A stretch of 64,000 nt of DNA, taken from the NCBI RefSeq assembly GCF_040675465.1, contig NZ_JBFAPA010000003.1:434001-498000 (forward strand). The letters run 5' to 3'. Both the position numbers and the translations under genes were made by a program. The notes beneath the pieces are model-generated. The model did not search any database, was not told where the DNA came from, and was given only the letters and a program-made list of their open reading frames with translations. This DNA comes from Kibdelosporangium sp040675465 (GTDB taxonomy: Bacteria; Actinomycetota; Actinomycetes; Mycobacteriales; Pseudonocardiaceae). Shown here one piece after another: positions 36,457-45,663 of the stretch; within the stretch, counting starts at the first letter, position 1, and each line of letters begins with the position of its first letter.

Positions 36457-37765
36457 CGGGCTTGTCGAGCTGGTTGAGCCGGATGGTGAGGGTGGGGCTC
36501 CTGAGGTTCGGCGGGCGGTTCAGCAGGATAGGTTGCGGCTGACGGTGGACCGGGTGCTGCAGGCTCCGGGGAACCTGCAGGGTGAGCGGTTGCGGGCGAT
36601 GGGGGTCAGCCGGGCCGCGGATGTGTCGCTCGAGGATCTGGGCCGGTTGCCGTTGATCTCGAAGGCGGATATCTGGGAGAACTACCCGTTCGGGTTACGG
36701 GTCGCGTCCGCTGAGGACATCGTGTGTGTGCACGGCTCGTCTGGGACGGGTGGGCGGCCGACGTTGATCCCGTACACCGCGAATGACGTGCAGGTGTGGT
36801 CGCGGGTGATGGCGCGGGCGTTGGGTGGGGCCGGGGCGACGAGGGCGAGCACTATCCACAATGGATACGGCTATGGCTTGTTCACCGGTGGGCTCGGCGT
36901 GCATCACGGTGGGATGTGGTTGGGCGCCACGGTGATCCCGGTCTCCGGCGGGATGACCGACCGGCAGATCCGGCTGATCGAGGACCTCCGCCCGGATATC
37001 CTCACGTGCACCCCGTCGTATGCGATCCACCTCGGCGAAGCCTTGCAGGGCAAGGAGACCAGTCTCAAGGCGGGGGTGTTCGGCGCCGAGCCGTGGACCG
37101 AGGAGATGCGCACCCAGATCCAGAACCTGCTGGGGCTCAAGGCGTTGGACATCTACGGCCTGTCCGAGATCATCGGCCCCGGCGTTGCCTGCGAGTCGCT
37201 GGACTCCGAGGGCATGCTCAACGTCGCCGAGGACCACTTCTACGTCGAGGCCATCGACAGCGACGGCAACCCGGTGCCGGACGGCACTCCTGGCGAGCTG
37301 GTGTTCACCACCCTCACCAAGACCGGGATGCCGCTGATCCGGTACCGCACCGGCGACGTGGCCGCGCTGGCCGACCCGGTGCCCGGCTCGCCGCGGACCC
37401 TCAAGCGGATGTCCAAGCTCAAGGGCCGGACGGACGACATGCTGGTCATCCGGGGTGTGAACGTCTTCCCCACCGAGATCGAGGCGGTCCTGCTCAACGA
37501 CGAACGGGTCAGCCCGCACTACCTGATCGTGGAGGACCGCCGGAACCCGGCCCGCAGCGAGCTGCGCATCGCCACCGAGCCGTTCAGCGACGGCATCGAC
37601 ACCGAGCAGCTGGAGAAAGACCTCGTCAACGCGTTGCGGGAACGCCTGGGCATCACCTGTGTGGTGAAAGTCCTCACACCAGGCAGCGTGCCGCGGACCG
37701 AAGTCGGCAAGGCACGCCGCCTGGCGCGCTGGCAGTCGGGCGAGCCGCCGCTGCTAGGACTGTGA
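36437..37765 (+). CDS. paaK: Phenylacetate-CoA ligase family protein
   Basis: The 442-residue adenylate-forming enzyme has the PaaK signatures: DLGRLPLISKADIWENYPFG near the N terminus, the P-loop VHGSSGTGGRPTLIPYT, ALDIYGLSEIIGPGVACE and GRTDDMLVIRGVNVFPTEIE. It joins CoA to phenylacetate or a related aryl acid via the acyl-adenylate. No paa degradation genes surround it, so the substrate may differ. It converges on the DsbA-like gene with a 12-bp overlap. Confidence 0.9.
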
Positions 37766-38560
37766 GACCAGGGCGTCCATCCACTTCGGGTCCTGCCAGT
37801 CAGCGAGCTTGTTGTTGACCAGGACCGTCGGCGTGCCGAAGCCGGTCTGGCCGCCGACCTCCTGCGCCAGGGCGGGGTCGGTGCGCGCCTTCTGGTAGGC
37901 GTCGCTGACGGCCTGGTTGTAGCTGCCGCCGTTGACGCACGAGGACAGGGTCGGCGAGTTCACGCCCAGGTCCTGGGCCAGTTTGATCAGCTGGTTCTTG
38001 TCGTACCCGCGGGCGCCTTCCTCGGGCTGCGTGCCGTAGAGGCTCGCGTGGAACGCCATGAACTTGTCCGGTGCCGCGTCGGCCACGCAGAGGGCGGCGT
38101 TGGCGCTGTCCGTGGAGTAGCCGACCGGGTCGGACCGGTCGTTGAGCAGGTTCACCAGGTGATAGTTGATCTTGATGGTGCCGTCGTTCACCTTCTGCTC
38201 CAGCTGCTGGGCATAGGTGGACTCGAAGTTGCCGCAGACCGGGCAGAGGAAGTCCTCGTAGACGTCCACGGTCGTCTTCGCCGTGTCCTTGCCCACCAGC
38301 ACCGTGGCGCCGTCCCGCTTGGCCGTGACGCCCGAGCTGAGGGTCACCGACTTCGTCGGGATGGCCGCGTCCGCGGTCTTGTTCTTCTGACTGTTGCTGA
38401 TCACGACGCCGACGATGACCGCGGCGGCGACCACGACGAGCACGACGACCGTGATGATGACCTTGTTGCGGTCGCTCTTGGCCTGGCGTGCCGCGGCGAC
38501 CGCCCGTTTCGCGGCGATCTCCTGCCGCCGCTTGCGCGCCGTGCGCTCGGCTCCACCCAC
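37754..38560 (-). CDS. Membrane-anchored DsbA-like thiol-disulfide protein
   Basis: The 268-residue protein has a basic N terminus, one membrane helix (VIITVVVLVVVAAAVIVGVV, about residues 33-55), and a DsbA-type thioredoxin domain with the active site CPVCG in YEDFLCPVCGNFESTY and the cis-proline loop GFGTPTVLVNN. It faces outward and oxidises or reduces cysteines in exported proteins. GTG 38560 follows AGGGAA and lies 5 bp after the MauE-like stop, so the pair is an operon. This DsbA plus MauE/VKOR-like pairing is common in actinobacteria. Confidence 0.9.
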   Translation of the reverse strand: MGGAERTARKRRQEIAAKRAVAAARQAKSDRNKVIITVVVLVVVAAAVIVGVVISNSQKNKTADAAIPTKSVTLSSGVTAKRDGATVLVGKDTAKTTVDVYEDFLCPVCGNFESTYAQQLEQKVNDGTIKINYHLVNLLNDRSDPVGYSTDSANAALCVADAAPDKFMAFHASLYGTQPEEGARGYDKNQLIKLAQDLGVNSPTLSSCVNGGSYNQAVSDAYQKARTDPALAQEVGGQTGFGTPTVLVNNKLADWQDPKWMDALVSQS

Positions 38561-38565
38561 GTTCC

Positions 38566-39063
38566 CTATTCCTTCCCGACTACCGCGGCCGGACGGCCGG
38601 TCAGCCATCCGTCCAGTCCGAACAGGCTCCGCGGCCGCACGATCAGCCAGCCGGCCAGCACGAGGAACCCGATGTCCCGGAGGATCTCCTGGAGGTACGC
38701 CGTCTGCCCGGCGGCCACCTGGCCGCCGCCGCCGAAGCAGCCGCAGTCGATGGACAGCCCGCGCGCCCACGCCTGCGAGATGGCCGCGATGAACGCGAGC
38801 AGCACCACGGCGGACAGCACGGCGACGAGCCGCGTGCCCAGGCCGAGCAGCAGAAGCAGGCCCAGGGCGAGCTCGAGGAACGGCACCGCGGACGCGACCA
38901 CGCTCACCACACCGCTGGGCAGCACGTCGTACGCCTGCACCGCGATGTACGTCTGGTTGAGGTCGCTGGCCTTGATGCCGCCGGAGACGAACCACACGGC
39001 CGCCAGACCGAGCCTGGCCACCGTGCCCACGCCGTCCAGCACACGGGGTGACGGTCGAACCAC
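38566..39063 (-). CDS. MauE/DoxX-family membrane protein
   Basis: The 165-residue protein has four membrane helices and the motif LSIDCGCFGGGGQVA in the loop after the third, with the paired cysteines typical of MauE-like redox proteins. WFVSGGIKASDL near the N terminus is the DoxX/MauE signature. MauE-type proteins support disulfide formation, fitting the DsbA-like gene 5 bp downstream. GTG 39063 is selected; the frame is open to 39150. Confidence 0.82.
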   Translation of the reverse strand: MVRPSPRVLDGVGTVARLGLAAVWFVSGGIKASDLNQTYIAVQAYDVLPSGVVSVVASAVPFLELALGLLLLLGLGTRLVAVLSAVVLLAFIAAISQAWARGLSIDCGCFGGGGQVAAGQTAYLQEILRDIGFLVLAGWLIVRPRSLFGLDGWLTGRPAAVVGKE

Positions 39064-39131
39064 GGTGCCGAGGCTACCCGGGCAAACTGAGGACAGCCTG
39101 AGCACCGACAATCGGCGGGTGAGTTCCCGCC

Positions 39132-41495
39132 GTGACCGAAAAGACGCCACCCACCCGCATGAACCTGCCTGACCTGCCGATCACGGCCATCGTCGACGAG
39201 CTGGCCCGCACGCTGCGTGAACGCGGCGCGGTGATCCTCGTCGCCCCGCCCGGGACCGGCAAGACCACGGTCGTGCCCCTGGCCTTGGGCGGCCGCGTCG
39301 TGGTCGCCGAACCCCGCCGCATCGCCGCGCGGGCCGCCGCCGCACGGATGGCTTCGCTGCTGGGTGAACCGGTCGGCGAGACCGTGGGCTATTCGATCCG
39401 GGGCGAGCGGCGGGTGTCGGCGCGCACGCGGATCGAAGTGGTCACCTCCGGGCTGCTTGTGCGACGGGTGCAGCACGACCCGGAACTGTCCGGAGTGGAC
39501 ACCGTGCTGCTCGACGAATGCCACGAACGCCACCTCGACGCGGATCTGCTGCTGGCGCTGCTGACCGACGCCCGTGAGCTTCGGCCGGACCTCCAGCTGC
39601 TGGCCACCTCCGCGACCGTCGCCACGGATCGCCTGGCCCAGCTCTTGGACGCGCCTGTCCTCACGGTCGAGGCTCCCGTTTTCCCGACTTCGACCGTGTA
39701 CGCCCCTCCGGTGCGCAACGAGCGCATCGAGGTGGCTGTGGCTCGCGCGACCCGGCTCGCACTGTCCGAAACGGACGGTGATGTGCTCGTGTTCCTGCCT
39801 GGCGCGGGGGAAATCGCGCGGGTGCGGGCGATGCTCGATGGGGTGAACGTCGTCACCTTGCACGGCCGGTTGTCTTCCGCGACGCAGGATGCCGCGCTTC
39901 GGCGGGGTTCGAGTCAACGGGTGGTGCTCGCGACCGCCATCGCGGAGTCGAGCCTGACGGTTCCCGGGGTGCGGGCGGTTGTGGACAGCGGGCTGGCGCG
40001 GGTTCCTCGGGTTGACCACCGGCGGGGTCTGCCCGGGCTGGCGACGGTTCGGGTGTCCGCCGCGGTGGCTGCGCAGCGTGCGGGGCGGGCCGGGCGGGAG
40101 GCACCCGGGCGGGTGTATCGGTGCTGGCCGGAGCACGAGCACGCGACCTTGCCGCGGTATCCGGAGCCGGAGATCAAGGTCGCCGATCTGACGCGGCTGG
40201 CGCTGGAGCTGGCGTGCTGGGGGACGCCGGACGGGACGGGGCTGCGGTGGTGGGACGCGCCGCCCGAGGGTGCGCTGCGGGCCGGGCAGAGCGTGTTGCG
40301 GGCGTTGGATGCCGTGATCGACGGCAGCCCGACCGACCGTGGCCGGCGGATGGCCGAGCTCGGGCTGCATCCGCGGCTGGCGCGGGCTTTGCTCGACGGC
40401 GCACCTCAGGTCGGCGCGCAGAACGCCGCGGATGTCGTGGCATTCCTCGACAACGACGCCCACACCGACGACGTCGACCTCGACCTGGCCCTCCGCAATG
40501 CCGGTGGGGACAGGTGGGCGCGGGAGGCTCGGCGGCTGGCGGGGTTGGTGGCTGGGAACCGTGCTGGCGCACCGGATCCGGCGTTGATCGTGGCCTTGGC
40601 CTATCCCGAGCGCCTGGCCCGCCGCCGCGCGCCCGGGTCGGCGATCTACCTGATGGCCGGTGGGACCGCGGTCGAGTTGCCGCCCGGAACCGGCCTGAAC
40701 GACCAGGAATGGCTCGCCGTCGCGGTCGCGGACCGGCGCCCCGGCGACGCACACGGCCGGATCCGCCTCGCCGCAAAAGCCGACGAGGCACTGGCGAAGG
40801 CGATCATTCCACCGTCCACAGTGGACGAAGTCACCTGGGACGGCGACGTCACCGCGAAACGGGTCATCAGGATCGGCGCGATCACCCTGTCCGAACGCGC
40901 CCTCACCAACCCCGGCCCGGAAAGCGTCGAAGCCGCCATCCGCACCGGGATCCGCACCGAAGGCATCGGCATCCTCCAGTGGAGCGACACCGCGGAGTCC
41001 CTCCGCGCCCGCATGACCCTGCTGCACCGAACCCTCGGCGAACCCTGGCCAGCTCCCACCGACGACCGCATTCTGTCCACAGTGGACCTAAGCCGCGTCA
41101 GGAACCGCGCACAGCTCGCGAAAGTCAGCGTCACCAACGCCCTCAAGGCACTCCTGCCCTGGCCCGAGGCCGCACGGCTGGACGAGCTCGCCCCCGAACG
41201 CCTGGAAGTCCCGTCCGGCAAGAAGTTCACGCTCGACTACACCGGCGACCGCCCCGTGCTCCGGCTCAAGCTCCAGGAGGCGTTCGGCTGGACGCGGACA
41301 CCGCTGATCGTCAACGGTCAGGTCCGCGTGCAGCTGCACCTGCTGTCACCCGCGGGCCGCCCGGCCGCCGTCACCGACGACCTGGAGTCGTTCTGGGTCA
41401 ACGGTTATCCACAGGTCCGCGCGGAACTGCGTGGCCGCTACCCGAAGCACGACTGGCCCGTTACTCCACAATCCCCGAGAAGAACCCCGCGATGA
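39132..41495 (+). CDS. hrpB: ATP-dependent helicase HrpB
   Basis: The 787-residue DEAH/RHA-family helicase has Walker A VAPPGTGKTTV, the DECH box in TVLLDECHERHLDADLL, motif III ATSATV, motif VI QRAGRAGREAPG and the HrpB C-terminal domain ending KHDWPVTPQSPRRTPR. It is of normal length. The product unwinds nucleic acid; its physiological role is not well settled. GTG 39132 is used, with ATG 39159 as an alternative. Its 3' end overlaps a small convergent gene by 35 bp. Confidence 0.92.
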   Translation: MTEKTPPTRMNLPDLPITAIVDELARTLRERGAVILVAPPGTGKTTVVPLALGGRVVVAEPRRIAARAAAARMASLLGEPVGETVGYSIRGERRVSARTRIEVVTSGLLVRRVQHDPELSGVDTVLLDECHERHLDADLLLALLTDARELRPDLQLLATSATVATDRLAQLLDAPVLTVEAPVFPTSTVYAPPVRNERIEVAVARATRLALSETDGDVLVFLPGAGEIARVRAMLDGVNVVTLHGRLSSATQDAALRRGSSQRVVLATAIAESSLTVPGVRAVVDSGLARVPRVDHRRGLPGLATVRVSAAVAAQRAGRAGREAPGRVYRCWPEHEHATLPRYPEPEIKVADLTRLALELACWGTPDGTGLRWWDAPPEGALRAGQSVLRALDAVIDGSPTDRGRRMAELGLHPRLARALLDGAPQVGAQNAADVVAFLDNDAHTDDVDLDLALRNAGGDRWAREARRLAGLVAGNRAGAPDPALIVALAYPERLARRRAPGSAIYLMAGGTAVELPPGTGLNDQEWLAVAVADRRPGDAHGRIRLAAKADEALAKAIIPPSTVDEVTWDGDVTAKRVIRIGAITLSERALTNPGPESVEAAIRTGIRTEGIGILQWSDTAESLRARMTLLHRTLGEPWPAPTDDRILSTVDLSRVRNRAQLAKVSVTNALKALLPWPEAARLDELAPERLEVPSGKKFTLDYTGDRPVLRLKLQEAFGWTRTPLIVNGQVRVQLHLLSPAGRPAAVTDDLESFWVNGYPQVRAELRGRYPKHDWPVTPQSPRRTPR

Positions 41496-41697
41496 GGCCT
41501 ACCGCGATGTAGATCAGCACGCCCACGACGGCCGCGGTGACGACCACCGTGACCGGCCACAGCGGCCAGCGGATGGCCGCGCGCCAGAACATGCGCAACC
41601 GATGCACCCATTGCCTGTCCTGCTTGGCAGACCCGTCCGAGTCCGGCTCGAACATCAGGTCGTCGACCAGCTCACCCCGCCCGGATTCGTCGTCCAC
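41461..41697 (-). CDS. Small single-helix membrane protein
   Basis: The 78-residue protein has an acidic N-terminal tail, a basic stretch (KQDRQWVHRLRMFWRAAIRW) and one membrane helix (VTVVVTAAVVGVLIYIAVGL). GTG 41697 is chosen over an in-frame TTG at 41706. It overlaps the 3' end of hrpB on the other strand and follows the next gene by 18 bp, so the two small genes probably share a transcript. No function is apparent. Confidence 0.65.
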   Translation of the reverse strand: MDDESGRGELVDDLMFEPDSDGSAKQDRQWVHRLRMFWRAAIRWPLWPVTVVVTAAVVGVLIYIAVGLIAGFFSGIVE

Positions 41698-41715
41698 CCG
41701 ACCCAATCTACCTAC

Positions 41716-42084
41716 CTACAGGTGCGGCAGCGGGTCCGGGGGCATCGCATCCGCGGACCACTCCGCGTCCGCCGCGTTGATCTCCGCAACATACTCCTCA
41801 TCCACCTCGTACACCCGGCCACCCAGCTGGAACTCGGGGATCACGGTCAGGTCCACCGGTCCGAGCCTGGTCCGGCGCGGGTAGCGCCGCCAGACCGCGT
41901 TGGGCCTCGTGCGGCCACCCAGCCCGGTGTCCAGCACGGTGATCGACGAGTCGGTGACGGCGACGAGGAAATGCGACGAACTGTAGGGCCCGCCGACCAT
42001 CGACGCCGGAAACAAGTAGCTGATCTCTTCTCCTGGCTGCAACAGTGCGCGGACGTGCGCACGATCGCTTGATGACGGTGACAC
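41716..42084 (-). CDS. Hypothetical protein with PH-like fold
   Basis: The 122-residue protein (HVRALLQPGEEISYLFPASM, then FLVAVTDSSITVLDTG and WRRYPRRTRLGPVDL) has the strand pattern of the bacterial PH-like proteins that bind membranes or lipids. It starts at GTG 42084. I recognise no more exact family; it is cytosolic and likely co-transcribed with the small membrane protein downstream. Confidence 0.65.
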   Translation of the reverse strand: MSPSSSDRAHVRALLQPGEEISYLFPASMVGGPYSSSHFLVAVTDSSITVLDTGLGGRTRPNAVWRRYPRRTRLGPVDLTVIPEFQLGGRVYEVDEEYVAEINAADAEWSADAMPPDPLPHL

Positions 42085-42284
42085 AGCGCACCACCTCCCA
42101 CCATCAACTGTCCCAGAAGACGACCTCGGGATCGAATGGCAAACGGTGGAAAATCCCTGGTCACACAGGGTGTCAGGAGGTATCGGGATGCTGGTATACC
42201 GATTTCGGCCAGGTTACGGAAAGTCAGATCCACGCCCGGTCGGCCCAAGCGGGACAGTGCACCTATTGCGGAAAGTAGCAAACG

Positions 42285-42485
42285 TCACTCGTCGGCCTTG
42301 CGTGGACGGCCGCGCTTGGGGATCCGCCCGGCCTCGTCGGGCATCCGGCCCGCGTCGGCCAGTGCCCGGCGGAGCAGGAACTCGATCTGCGCGTTGGTGC
42401 TGCGCAGCTCGTCGTTGGCCCACCGGGCAAGCGCGTCGTGCACCGCGGGATCGAGTCGCAACAGGACGCTTTTGCGTTCCGGCAC
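42285..42485 (-). CDS. Ribbon-helix-helix DNA-binding protein
   Basis: The 66-residue protein (MPERKSVLLRLDPAVHDALA, then RRALADAGRMPDEAGRI and RKADE) has the beta-strand plus two helices of Arc/CopG-type regulators. Its GTG starts 7 bp after the SPFH gene stop, so it is the second gene of that operon. It is a good candidate for the protein that binds the 16-bp palindrome at 43422-43437. No toxin partner is seen. Confidence 0.82.
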   Translation of the reverse strand: MPERKSVLLRLDPAVHDALARWANDELRSTNAQIEFLLRRALADAGRMPDEAGRIPKRGRPRKADE

Positions 42486-42492
42486 AGTGACC

Positions 42493-43407
42493 TCAGGTGT
42501 AGAGCGACCCGGTGTTCACCACCGGCTGGGTGTCGCGGTCGCCGCACAGCACCACGAGCAGGTTGCTGACCATCGCGGCCTTCCGTTCCTCGTCCAGCTC
42601 CACCACCTCGCGTTCGGCGAGCCGGTCGAGCGCCATCTCCACCATGCCGACCGCGCCCTCCACCACCTGCTGGCGGGCGGCGACGACGGCGGTGGCCTGC
42701 TGCCTGCGCAGCATCGCATGCGCGATCTCCGGCGCGTACGCCAGGTGGGTCAGCCGGGACTCGATCACCTTGACACCAGCGGGTTCCACCCGCGCACCGA
42801 TCTCCAGCGAGAGCCGCTCGGTGATCTCGTCGGCGTTGTCCCGCAACGAAAGCGTTGTGGTGCCGTGAGAGTCGTACGGGTAGCTGTTGGCGATGTGCCG
42901 GATCGCGGTGTCGGTCTGGATGCTCACGAACTGCACGAAGTTGTCCACCTCGAACATCGCCCGCGCGGTGTCCTGAACCTGCCACACCACGACGGCCGCG
43001 ATCTCGATCGGGTTGCCCTCCAGCTCGTTCACCTTGAGCACGGAGGTCTCGTGGTTGCGGATCCTGGTGGACACCCGCGCCCGCGTGGTGAACGGGTTGA
43101 CCCAACGGATCCCCGCCGTGCGAACGGTTCCCGTGTAGCGGCCGAAGAACTGCAGCACCCGCGACTCGCCGGGGGCCACGATTGTCAGGCCCGCCAACAT
43201 GAGCACCGCGAACAGCGCGGCGAGCGTGCCCACCACGATCAGCGGGATGCCCAGCGGTGGGTTGCCTCTCGCGGTGGCCATGACGCCACCGATCAACGCA
43301 CCGGCGCCGGCGAGCTCGACAAGGATTCCGCCGAGCAGGATGCCCAGGCCGGCGCGTTCGTTGGCAGCGTGCTCCCGCACTCGCGGGGCAGGGATCTCAG
43401 TGGTCAT
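42493..43407 (-). CDS. SPFH / band 7 membrane protein
   Basis: The 304-residue protein has two N-terminal membrane helices (GLGILLGGILVELAGAGALI and PLIVVGTLAALFAVLMLAGL) and an SPFH domain (APGESRVLQFFGRYTGTVRTAG onward, with IRHIANSYPYDSHG and VKVIESRLTHLAYAPEIAHA), then a coiled-coil helix. Such stomatin/flotillin relatives organise membrane microdomains or regulate proteases; no NfeD partner is present. It leads an operon with the ribbon-helix-helix gene. A 16-bp palindrome lies 15 bp upstream of the start. Confidence 0.9.
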   Translation of the reverse strand: MTTEIPAPRVREHAANERAGLGILLGGILVELAGAGALIGGVMATARGNPPLGIPLIVVGTLAALFAVLMLAGLTIVAPGESRVLQFFGRYTGTVRTAGIRWVNPFTTRARVSTRIRNHETSVLKVNELEGNPIEIAAVVVWQVQDTARAMFEVDNFVQFVSIQTDTAIRHIANSYPYDSHGTTTLSLRDNADEITERLSLEIGARVEPAGVKVIESRLTHLAYAPEIAHAMLRRQQATAVVAARQQVVEGAVGMVEMALDRLAEREVVELDEERKAAMVSNLLVVLCGDRDTQPVVNTGSLYT

Positions 43408-43421
43408 GCCCAGACCATAGC

Positions 43422-43437
43422 AAAGTGATATCACTTT
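43422..43437. promoter_or_regulatory. 16-bp perfect palindrome before the SPFH gene
   Basis: AAAGTGATATCACTTT is a perfect palindrome 15 bp upstream of the SPFH start and 40 bp before the divergent membrane-protein gene. It is placed to repress the SPFH transcript and may be the target of the co-encoded ribbon-helix-helix protein. Confidence 0.6.
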
Positions 43438-43476
43438 TTGCCAGCGGGACCGGATCACGGGACACCAGGAGCCTTG

Positions 43477-43866
43477 GTGCGTCACCATATGCCCATGTCG
43501 AGAGGCGTCGAGCTGGCCGTACGGAGTGCCACGTGCACGACCGTCGGCCTGGCCCTGGGCTTGACCTGGTGGCTGATCAACCGGCTGTTCGAGGCCGACG
43601 TCTTCTGCACCGGTGAGGGCTGCCTCGGCGTGGTCCTGTTGCTGTATCCGGCGTTGCTGGTCGTGTGCGCACTGCTCGGGCACTTCGTCCTGACGTCCTC
43701 GGGGCTCCCGCACGGCTGGCTGGTCGCGATGCTGGGCCCGATGGCCAGCGGGGTGTTCATCGGCCTGTGGCCTGCGCTGACGCCGTTCGCCACGGTCGCC
43801 TCGGTGACTGGCGGCTACCTCGTCGCCGGTCTCGTCAGCGCGCCGGTCGCCTTCCGCAGCCAGTGA
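43477..43866 (+). CDS. Small polytopic membrane protein
   Basis: The 129-residue protein has four hydrophobic helices (TCTTVGLALGLTWWLI, VVLLLYPALLVVCALLGHFV, LVAMLGPMASGVFIGLWPAL, VASVTGGYLVAGLVSAPVAF). GTG 43477 is chosen because GGAG lies five bases before it; ATGs at 43489 and 43495 are alternatives. No family is recognised. It is divergent from the SPFH gene and its stop directly abuts the end of the convergent carboxylase gene. Confidence 0.6.
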   Translation: MRHHMPMSRGVELAVRSATCTTVGLALGLTWWLINRLFEADVFCTGEGCLGVVLLLYPALLVVCALLGHFVLTSSGLPHGWLVAMLGPMASGVFIGLWPALTPFATVASVTGGYLVAGLVSAPVAFRSQ

Positions 43867-45663
43867 TCACCAGGTGTCGATGTTCGGCCTCCGGCCCCGC
43901 GCAACGGTTTCCGGCAAGGCGGCGGTGATCCAGCGGCGGGTGTCGGCCGGGTCGATCACGTCGTCGATCTCGAACATCGAGGCCGCGTTGAGCGCTTTGC
44001 CCTGCTCGTAGGCGGCCTGGATCATCGCGTCCAGGGTCTCCTTGCGCCGCACCGGGTCCTCGATGGCGTCCAGCTCTCGGCGGAAGCCGAGCTTGACCGC
44101 GCCCTCCAGGCCCATCGCACCGAACTCAGCGGTCGGCCAGGCCACGGTGGCGAGCGGAAGCTTGGCGCTGCCGCCGAACATCGCCATCGCGCCGAGCCCG
44201 TACGCCTTGCGCAGCACGATCGCGCAGAGCGGCACGGTCAGGTTCGCACCGGTGACGAACAACCGGCTGAAGTGCCGGACGGTCGCGGTCCTCTCCGACT
44301 CCGGGCCGACCATGAACCCCGGTGTGTCACAAAGGGAAACGACCGGCAGCCCATGTGCGTCGCACAGTTGCAGGAACCTGGCGGCCTTGTCGGCCGCGTC
44401 CCGGTCGATGGCGCCGCCCAGATGCGTGGGGTTGTTGGCGATCAACCCCATTGGCCGGCCTTCGACCCGGACCAGCGCGGTGATGATCCCGACCCCGAAC
44501 TCGCGGCGGATCTCCAGCACCGAACCGGGATCCGCGAGCAAGTCGATCACCGCCCGCACGTCATACGACCGCACTCGGTTCTCCGGAACGGCGCTCCTCA
44601 ATCCGCTAGCGTCCACAGTGGACCACCGTGTTAGGCCCTGGAAGTAGGACAGGTACTGCTTGGCAACCTGAACAGCCTCGGCCTCGTCGGCCACCGCGAT
44701 GTCGACGACCCCGTTGGGCACCTGAACGTCGAGCGGCCCCACCTCTTCCGGGGTGACCACGCCGAGACCGCCGCCTTCGATCATCGCCGGCCCGCCCATG
44801 CCGATGTTCGCGTCCGCGGTCGCGATGATCACGTCACAACACCCCAGCAGGGCCGCGTTGCCCGCGAAACACCGCCCGGCGACGATCCCGATCAACGGCA
44901 CGACACCGGAAAGCTGGGCGAACAGCGAGAACGCGGCCGCGTCCAGAGCGGCGACGACCGGGATGTCCGTATCCCCAGGGCGTCCGCCGCCGCCTTCGGC
45001 GAACAACACGACCGGCAGCCCGCGCCGCGCGGCCAGCTCGAACATCCGGTCCTTCTTGGCGTGGTTGTACGCGCCCTGAGTCCCGGCCAGCACGGTCGCG
45101 TCGTAAGCGACGACCACGCAGGGCATCCCGTTGATCTCCGCGGTCCCGGTGACCAGCCCGTCCGCGGGCGTCTTCTCGATCAGCTCGTCCAGCGGGCGGC
45201 GGTTGCGTTGCGCGGCGACGACAAAGGCGCCGTACTCGACGAACGTCCCGGGATCGCAAAGGTCCTCGACGTTCTGCCGGGCGGTTCGGCGGCCTTCCCG
45301 GTGTCTGCGGAGCACCGCTTCGGGCCGGTTCTCGTCCAGCGTGGCCGCGCGACGCCGCAGAACCTCGGCCAGGTCGGCCCGCTCCGCACCGGTGGCGGCG
45401 TCGGCCGACGGCTCGTCGACCTCCTCGGCTTCACCCGGCTTGATGACCACGAGCGGCTGGTCGCGTTTCACGGTGTCGCCCGCCGCGACCGCGAGGGACA
45501 GCACCTGGCCGGCCTCGGGCGCCGCGACGACGTGCTCCATCTTCATCGACTCGAGCACGACGACCTGCTGCCCGGCGCGGACCCGGTCGCCGGGGCCCAC
45601 CGAGACGAGCACGACCGTGCCCTGCATGGGCGCCACCAGTTCGGTCACGCCGTCGAGGATCAC
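43867..45663 (-). CDS. Biotin-carrier / carboxyltransferase fusion of an acyl-CoA carboxylase
   Basis: The 598-residue protein starts with a biotinyl domain (residues 1-80, biotin lysine in VVLESMKMEHVVA) joined by an acidic linker to a carboxyltransferase of about 500 residues (GTFVEYGAFVVAAQRN, LAGTQGAYNHAKKDRMFELA, SLCDTPGFMVGPESE, RKAYGLGAMAMFGG). The usual acyl-CoA carboxylases keep the biotin carrier at the end of the biotin-carboxylase subunit, so this N-terminal fusion is less common. No biotin carboxylase gene lies nearby, so one must be supplied elsewhere. The GTG overlaps the regulator stop (GTGA), coupling the two. Confidence 0.87.
   Translation of the reverse strand: MILDGVTELVAPMQGTVVLVSVGPGDRVRAGQQVVVLESMKMEHVVAAPEAGQVLSLAVAAGDTVKRDQPLVVIKPGEAEEVDEPSADAATGAERADLAEVLRRRAATLDENRPEAVLRRHREGRRTARQNVEDLCDPGTFVEYGAFVVAAQRNRRPLDELIEKTPADGLVTGTAEINGMPCVVVAYDATVLAGTQGAYNHAKKDRMFELAARRGLPVVLFAEGGGGRPGDTDIPVVAALDAAAFSLFAQLSGVVPLIGIVAGRCFAGNAALLGCCDVIIATADANIGMGGPAMIEGGGLGVVTPEEVGPLDVQVPNGVVDIAVADEAEAVQVAKQYLSYFQGLTRWSTVDASGLRSAVPENRVRSYDVRAVIDLLADPGSVLEIRREFGVGIITALVRVEGRPMGLIANNPTHLGGAIDRDAADKAARFLQLCDAHGLPVVSLCDTPGFMVGPESERTATVRHFSRLFVTGANLTVPLCAIVLRKAYGLGAMAMFGGSAKLPLATVAWPTAEFGAMGLEGAVKLGFRRELDAIEDPVRRKETLDAMIQAAYEQGKALNAASMFEIDDVIDPADTRRWITAALPETVARGRRPNIDTW

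Noticed and set aside
38904..41027. 707-codon minus-strand frame opposite hrpB
   Set aside because: Shadow of hrpB, which has a complete helicase motif set on the plus strand.
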